In this document: positions 4,783 through 8,327 of the stretch, one piece after another
Layout: each line of letters begins with the position of its first letter
Numbering within the stretch: the first letter of the stretch is position 1
Source of the DNA: Elusimicrobiota bacterium
GTDB lineage: Bacteria > Elusimicrobiota > Elusimicrobia > UBA1565 > UBA9628
DNA length: 8,327 bases
NCBI GenBank assembly: GCA_016194625.1
Contig: JACQBB010000045.1
Location: 1 to 8,327, forward strand
Direction: 5' to 3'
Made by a program: the position numbers and the translations under genes
Notes under the pieces: generated by a model
Databases searched by the model: none
What the model was told of the DNA's origin: nothing
The model's input: the letters and a program-made list of their open reading frames with translations, nothing else

Positions 4783-7014
4783 GTGTCCTCCCGAGACCGC
4801 CTGCTCGCCGCGCTGCTCGCGTTCGCGGCTCCAGCGGCGGCGCAGAAAGCCTCCGAAGAGCCGCCCGTCGTCCTGTCGACGGCCGTCGCCGTCTCCTCGG
4901 CTCCCGCGCCCGAGCTCCCCGCGCCGCCGCCGACCAAGGCGCTGGCCCGCGCGCGCGCGCTGTACTTCACCGGCGACGCGCTGGACGCCGCGAAGGCGTT
5001 CGAGGCCGCGGTGAAGACCTCGACCGGCGACGTGACCGCCTGGCTCGACGCCTCGATCGCGGAAGCGGAGGCGGGACGGCCGGACCAGGCGGTCGCCTTC
5101 GCCAAGCGCGCGGTCGCGGTGTCGTCGGACACGCGCGCGCTGACCGCGCTCGGCTGGGCGTACCTGCGCGCGACGCGCGCGTCCGAGGCCGACGCCGCGT
5201 TCACCCAGGCGTTGAGCCGCGACCCGGGCTCCGGCTGGGCGGTGCTGGGCGCCGGCCGCGCGAAGCTGGCGCTCGGAAGGAACGCCGAGGCGGTGGCCCT
5301 GCTCAAGCGCGCCGAGGGCTTCGCGCTGCATCAGACGCTGGCCGACTTCTACCTGGGCCGCGCGTACGAGGCGCTGGGCGACGGCCCCTCCGCGACCGAA
5401 GCCTACCGCCGCGCGGTCGGGTCGGACGCCTACTTCCACGAGGGCCGCGACCCGCTGCTGAAAGCCTACCTGCGCCAGAAACGCTACAACGACGCGTGGC
5501 GCCAGCTCTCGCGCCTGGCCGAGGCCGAGCCGAGCGGACGCCTGACGCGCGCGATGATGGACAAGGTCCGGCCGCTGTTGACCGTCTCCGCCGAGCCGAA
5601 GCCCGCGAGCCCCGGCCCCGCGCCCGTCGTCGCGCCGGGGACCGACTCGGAGACGCAGGGGGGCATCCCGGTCATCCGCGTCGGCATCGCCGCCACCGCG
5701 CTGGGCAAGCCGCGCCCGCGCGTCTCGGTGACCGTGCGCGGCTCGGGAAGATGGCACGCGTACGACCCCAAGACCGGGCGCACGGTCGCCAGCTGCGGCG
5801 CGCAGGAGGCCTGGACCGTGCGGCTGGTGCCGGCGCAGAAGCTCAAAGGGAAGGGGAAGAAGAAGACCAAGACTCTTCCGGCCCGGATGGAGCTGCGCGG
5901 CCCCGACGGCCAGGTCCGCCCCGTGCCGGGCGACACGGTGCGCCTGGAGTCCGAGGAGCCGGTCCGCGGCGCGCTGCGCCTGGAGGACGATCCCAACAAG
6001 GGTGGGCCGCTGGCGGCCGGCCGCGCGCTGCGCGGCGCCATCGAGGTGTCGCTGTGGTCCCGCCGCCGCTCGCTGCGCCTGGTCAACGCGGTGAACCTGG
6101 AGGACTACACCGAGGGAGTGGTCGGCGCGGAGATGCCGTCGAACTCGCCGCTGGAGGCGCTGAAGACGCAGGCGCTGATCGCGCGCACCCACGCGCTGTT
6201 CATCAAGACCGTGTCGAAGCGCCATAAGAAGGAAGGCTACGACGTCTGCGACGAGCAGCACTGCCAGGTGTACGCCGGCCTGCACATGGAGACCGCGCGC
6301 ACGCGCTCCGCGGTCGCGGCGACGCGCGGCCAGGTCCTGCGCTTCCACGGACAGCTCGCGCACGCGATCTACTCGTCGAACTGCGGCGGCGCCACGCAGA
6401 GCGGCGTCGACATCGGCTGGGGGAACGTCCCGTACTGGGGCCGCGAGAGCGACGCGCCCGCGCCCCAGCCGAACCCCGCCTCGCCGCTGGAGCTGAGGCG
6501 CTGGCTGTCCACCTGGCCGGAGACCTTCGACCGCCCGTCGGGCTACGTGCACGCGTCGCACTCGCGCTGGTCGCGCGTGGTCGCGGCGAAGGACCTCGAG
6601 GAGCGCCTCAACCGCCGCCACAAGGTCGGGTCCGTGAAGGGCCTGCGCGTCCTGCGCCGCGCGCCCAGCGGTCACGTCGAGGCCCTGCTCGTCCTCGGCT
6701 CCAAGCGCAACCTGAAGCTGAAGGACGAATACGAGATCCGCTCCCTGCTCGGCACCGGCTCCCTGCGCTCCACGCTGTTCGTCGTGGACACCGAGTACCG
6801 CGCGCAGACCCTGCCCGCGAAGAAAGGCGCCAAGAAGGCCAAGCCGACGACGGTCTTGGTCCCGGACGCGTTCGTGTTCCGCGGCGGCGGGTGGGGGCAC
6901 GCGGTCGGCCTGTGCCAGTCCGGCGCGATCGGCCGCGCCGAGGCGGGCGAGGACTACGAGACCATCGTGAAGTCCTACTTCGCCGGCGTAGAGCTGTCCA
7001 AGCTCGACTACTGA
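4783..7014 (+). CDS. Exported TPR-repeat protein with SpoIID/LytB-type peptidoglycan lytic domain
   Basis: The 743-residue protein has a short Sec signal (SRDRLLAALLAFAAPAAA, cut likely after A20), a low-complexity Pro/Ala spacer, TPR-like helical repeats (about 52-250), a second Pro-rich linker (about 270-292) and a SpoIID domain (about 295-743). SpoIID enzymes are lytic transglycosylases that cut glycan strands lacking stem peptides. Family hallmarks are VVGAEMPSNSPLEALKTQAL (446-465) with E450 at the catalytic Glu position, CDEQHCQVYAG (489-499) with Cys/His residues that could bind zinc, SSNCGG, and GGGWGHAVGLCQSGA (701-715), where the usual Ser of SQxGA is Cys. No sporulation gene is near, so a vegetative wall-remodelling or division role is more likely. 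The GTG at 4783 gives a clean signal peptide; an ATG at 4714 lies inside the tRNA. No ribosome site is visible. Confidence 0.9.
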   Translation: MSSRDRLLAALLAFAAPAAAQKASEEPPVVLSTAVAVSSAPAPELPAPPPTKALARARALYFTGDALDAAKAFEAAVKTSTGDVTAWLDASIAEAEAGRPDQAVAFAKRAVAVSSDTRALTALGWAYLRATRASEADAAFTQALSRDPGSGWAVLGAGRAKLALGRNAEAVALLKRAEGFALHQTLADFYLGRAYEALGDGPSATEAYRRAVGSDAYFHEGRDPLLKAYLRQKRYNDAWRQLSRLAEAEPSGRLTRAMMDKVRPLLTVSAEPKPASPGPAPVVAPGTDSETQGGIPVIRVGIAATALGKPRPRVSVTVRGSGRWHAYDPKTGRTVASCGAQEAWTVRLVPAQKLKGKGKKKTKTLPARMELRGPDGQVRPVPGDTVRLESEEPVRGALRLEDDPNKGGPLAAGRALRGAIEVSLWSRRRSLRLVNAVNLEDYTEGVVGAEMPSNSPLEALKTQALIARTHALFIKTVSKRHKKEGYDVCDEQHCQVYAGLHMETARTRSAVAATRGQVLRFHGQLAHAIYSSNCGGATQSGVDIGWGNVPYWGRESDAPAPQPNPASPLELRRWLSTWPETFDRPSGYVHASHSRWSRVVAAKDLEERLNRRHKVGSVKGLRVLRRAPSGHVEALLVLGSKRNLKLKDEYEIRSLLGTGSLRSTLFVVDTEYRAQTLPAKKGAKKAKPTTVLVPDAFVFRGGGWGHAVGLCQSGAIGRAEAGEDYETIVKSYFAGVELSKLDY

Positions 7015-7029
7015 CGGGGCCGCCGCGCC

Positions 7030-7058
7030 TTGTTTCCTTAACAGAGATGGGCTATCCT
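7030..7058 (+). promoter_or_regulatory. Promoter for the lipoprotein gene, leaderless arrangement
   Basis: TTGTTT (-35, 7030-7035) and TATCCT (-10, 7053-7058) are separated by exactly 17 bases. The -10 box occupies positions -12 to -7 relative to the ATG at 7065, so transcription would begin at or next to the start codon. No Shine-Dalgarno sequence lies in the remaining bases. The gene may also be reached by transcripts from the SpoIID gene, which ends 50 bases upstream. Confidence 0.6.
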
Positions 7059-7064
7059 TCCCGC

Positions 7065-7727
7065 ATGAACAAGGTCCTCGCGGCGGCCGCCGCGGCGGCG
7101 CTCGGGCTGGCGGCGTCCGGCTGCCGCGGTACGGTGCCCGAGCGCAACGCCCTGCCCGAGCAGGAGATCTCGGCCGTGCTGATCGGCGGGCGCATGATCC
7201 TGCCCAGCGGAGAGACGCGCAACGGCCGGACCTTCGTGAACTTCGAGACCGAGGGCGGCGACCGCGCCGAGGTGTACCGCCTGCCGGTGAAGGGCGGGGA
7301 GAACGCGCTGTTCCTGATCGAGCCCGGGACCTACCGCCTCGCGCCGACGCGCTCGATCTTCGGCTTCTACGAGCCGCAGATGAAGGTCGTCATCGAGGGC
7401 CGCTCGTACCGCCTCCCGTTCCCGCGCGAGATCCTGCGTCTGGAGGCGTACCCGGTCCGGCCGAAGAAGATCGTCACGCTGGGCATATTGGAGGCGCGCG
7501 TGCTGCCCGCCCTGCCCGGCCGCAAGTCCGAGATCCGCGTGCGCCTGGACGACTCCGTCGCCGCGCGCCGCAAGGTCGTGCAGGACCTGATCCACGAGAT
7601 GATGGACCCGACGCGCCCGCTCGACGCGCGCGAGAGCGCGATCGCGTGGAGCCGCGCGCTGCAGACATCGCTCCTCGACATCCTGGCCGAGGAAGACCGC
7701 AAGCCGCTGTACAAGCCCGCCGAGTGA
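7065..7727 (+). CDS. Predicted lipoprotein of unknown function
   Basis: I do not recognise this 220-residue protein. It begins with a hydrophobic Ala-rich signal ending in a lipobox-like AASGC, with C20 as the likely lipid-modified residue, so it should be membrane-anchored and face outward. The middle part (about 33-150) is rich in beta-strand-like stretches, including EISAVLIGGRMILPSGETRN, NALFLIEPGTYRL (with a Gly-Thr-Tyr turn typical of small beta-sandwich domains), KVVIEGRSYRLPFPREILRL and KKIVTLGILEARVLP. The last 45 residues are helical and charged. The ATG at 7065 is preferred because it yields the signal peptide; an upstream ATG at 6891 lies inside the SpoIID gene in another frame. 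Its TGA overlaps the GTG of the next gene, so the two are probably made together. A role at the cell envelope beside the SpoIID enzyme is an inference from location. Confidence 0.82.
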   Translation: MNKVLAAAAAAALGLAASGCRGTVPERNALPEQEISAVLIGGRMILPSGETRNGRTFVNFETEGGDRAEVYRLPVKGGENALFLIEPGTYRLAPTRSIFGFYEPQMKVVIEGRSYRLPFPREILRLEAYPVRPKKIVTLGILEARVLPALPGRKSEIRVRLDDSVAARRKVVQDLIHEMMDPTRPLDARESAIAWSRALQTSLLDILAEEDRKPLYKPAE

Positions 7728-8327
7728 GCCGCCGACTGGGCGTGGACCTGGGCGCGACCTGGCTGCGCGCCTGCCTGGCCGAGGACGGGCGCGCCGTCTG
7801 GACCGCGCGCGTCCCCGCGGTGGACTGGCGAAAGCTCCCGGAGGCCCTGCCGCGCCTCCTGCGCGCCCGCCGGACCGGCCGCCTCGACGAGCTGACCGTG
7901 GGGAGCACGCGCCTCGGCGGCGCCGAGGGACGCGCGCGCCTGACCAAGATGCTGCGTCCGCTCGCGCGTCGCGTGCGCGTCCTGCCCGACTACGAGACCG
8001 CGCACCTCGCCGCCTTCGGCGACGGCCCCGGCGTCGTGCTGGTCGCCAGCACCGGCTCGGCGGCCTTCGCGCGCGGCGCGCGGGGGAAGGCCGCCCGCGC
8101 CGGCGGCTACGGCCCCTTGCTCGGCGACGAGGGCTCGGGCTTCTGGCTGGGCCGCGAGGCGGCGCGCGACGAGCGGCTGCGCCGCGCGCTGAGGCTTCCG
8201 CACCCTCTCGACCTGGCCCACGACGAGGATCCCGTGCGCGCGACGGCGGCGCTGGCGCCGCGCGTCCTGCGCGGCTCGCCGCGCCTGCGCGCCGCGGCCG
8301 CGGAGCACCTGGCGGCCATCGCGCGTT
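7724..8327 (+). CDS. BadF/BadG/BcrA/BcrD-type ATPase, N-acetylglucosamine-kinase-like (3' end outside the window)
   Basis: The first 201 residues are visible and no stop occurs before the right edge. The start is GTG at 7724, overlapping the lipoprotein stop as GTGA, and there is no ribosome site. The sequence shows the ASKHA sugar-kinase/ATPase fold: phosphate-1 motif GVDLGATWLR (6-15; D8, G10, T12), an Asp at D89 (LPDYETAHLA) in the usual position of the catalytic base, phosphate-2 motif VASTGSAAFA (107-116), and GGYGPLLGDEGSGFWLGREA (127-146), which is characteristic of the BadF/BcrA and eukaryotic-type GlcNAc kinase family. Members phosphorylate amino sugars or, in the benzoyl-CoA and hydroxyacyl-CoA reductase systems, act as activating ATPases that bind an iron-sulfur cluster through cysteines. 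No such Cys pair is seen here (only C17), so a sugar kinase is more likely, perhaps for GlcNAc or MurNAc released during wall turnover. Confidence 0.86.
   Translation, partial: MSRRLGVDLGATWLRACLAEDGRAVWTARVPAVDWRKLPEALPRLLRARRTGRLDELTVGSTRLGGAEGRARLTKMLRPLARRVRVLPDYETAHLAAFGDGPGVVLVASTGSAAFARGARGKAARAGGYGPLLGDEGSGFWLGREAARDERLRRALRLPHPLDLAHDEDPVRATAALAPRVLRGSPRLRAAAAEHLAAIAR

Noticed and set aside
4762..6900. A 712-residue open frame on the minus strand opposite the SpoIID gene
   Set aside because: It is rich in Arg, Gly, Ala, Leu and Val as expected for the antisense of a GC-rich gene, has no recognisable domain, and lies wholly over a gene with clear family motifs.
7015..7064. Terminator after the SpoIID gene
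   Set aside because: The GC-rich bases 7015-7029 form no convincing stem followed by a T-run; the TTGTTT there fits better as a -35 element.
1..8327. CRISPR array, phage attachment site, IS element or toxin-antitoxin pair
   Set aside because: No spaced direct repeats, terminal inverted repeats, integrase, transposase or small paired ORFs were found. The tRNA-Gly gene is a possible integration target, but no repeated tRNA fragment is seen downstream in the window.

Overview
The window is dense, very GC-rich bacterial DNA with eight protein genes, one tRNA gene and almost no free intergenic space; the longest gap is 131 bases. Two of the protein genes run off the window ends. Codons end in G or C throughout, most same-strand neighbours overlap by 4 bases (GTGA or ATGA), and the tRNA gene encodes its own CCA. 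There are no phage, IS, CRISPR or toxin-antitoxin genes. The gene families (FabA-type dehydratase, SpoIID/LytB enzyme without sporulation genes, lipoprotein, BadF-type kinase) suggest a non-spore-forming, probably diderm, little-studied lineage. The phylum cannot be fixed from this sequence.

Left region (1-2540). The 3' end of a leucyl aminopeptidase gene (M17) overlaps a complete folE (GTP cyclohydrolase I) by GTGA. Facing them on the minus strand is a two-gene hot-dog-fold unit. Its first gene is a 397-residue tandem FabA protein whose N-terminal half keeps the catalytic His/Asp pair and whose C-terminal half has lost the His. It overlaps by ATGA a 158-residue FabZ/ApeP-like protein that keeps the Glu but has no His. 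The convergent folE and hot-dog genes share their stop codons in one CTAG.

Middle region (2541-3584). A second minus-strand operon has a near-consensus promoter (TTGACA-17-TAAATT), a strong Shine-Dalgarno sequence and an 11-bp intrinsic terminator. It encodes a multi-pass membrane protein resembling the membrane domain of urate hydroxylase PuuD, without the cytochrome c part, and a small tandem CDGSH [2Fe-2S] protein. A redox partnership is an inference.

Right region (3585-8327, plus strand). A soluble PAS-histidine kinase ends abnormally inside tRNA-Gly(CCC). The tRNA is followed after only 9 bases by an exported TPR-SpoIID protein. After a 50-base gap carrying a leaderless-type promoter come a lipoprotein of unknown function and, overlapping it by GTGA, a BadF/BcrA-type (N-acetylglucosamine-kinase-like) ATPase that leaves the window. 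SpoIID enzymes cut peptidoglycan glycans and BadF-type kinases can phosphorylate amino sugars, so a cell-wall turnover cluster is plausible but unproven.

I see no wholly new system. The most unusual items are the three-unit hot-dog operon with only one intact dehydratase site, the tRNA fused to the truncated kinase 3' end, and several genes that appear to start without a ribosome binding site.
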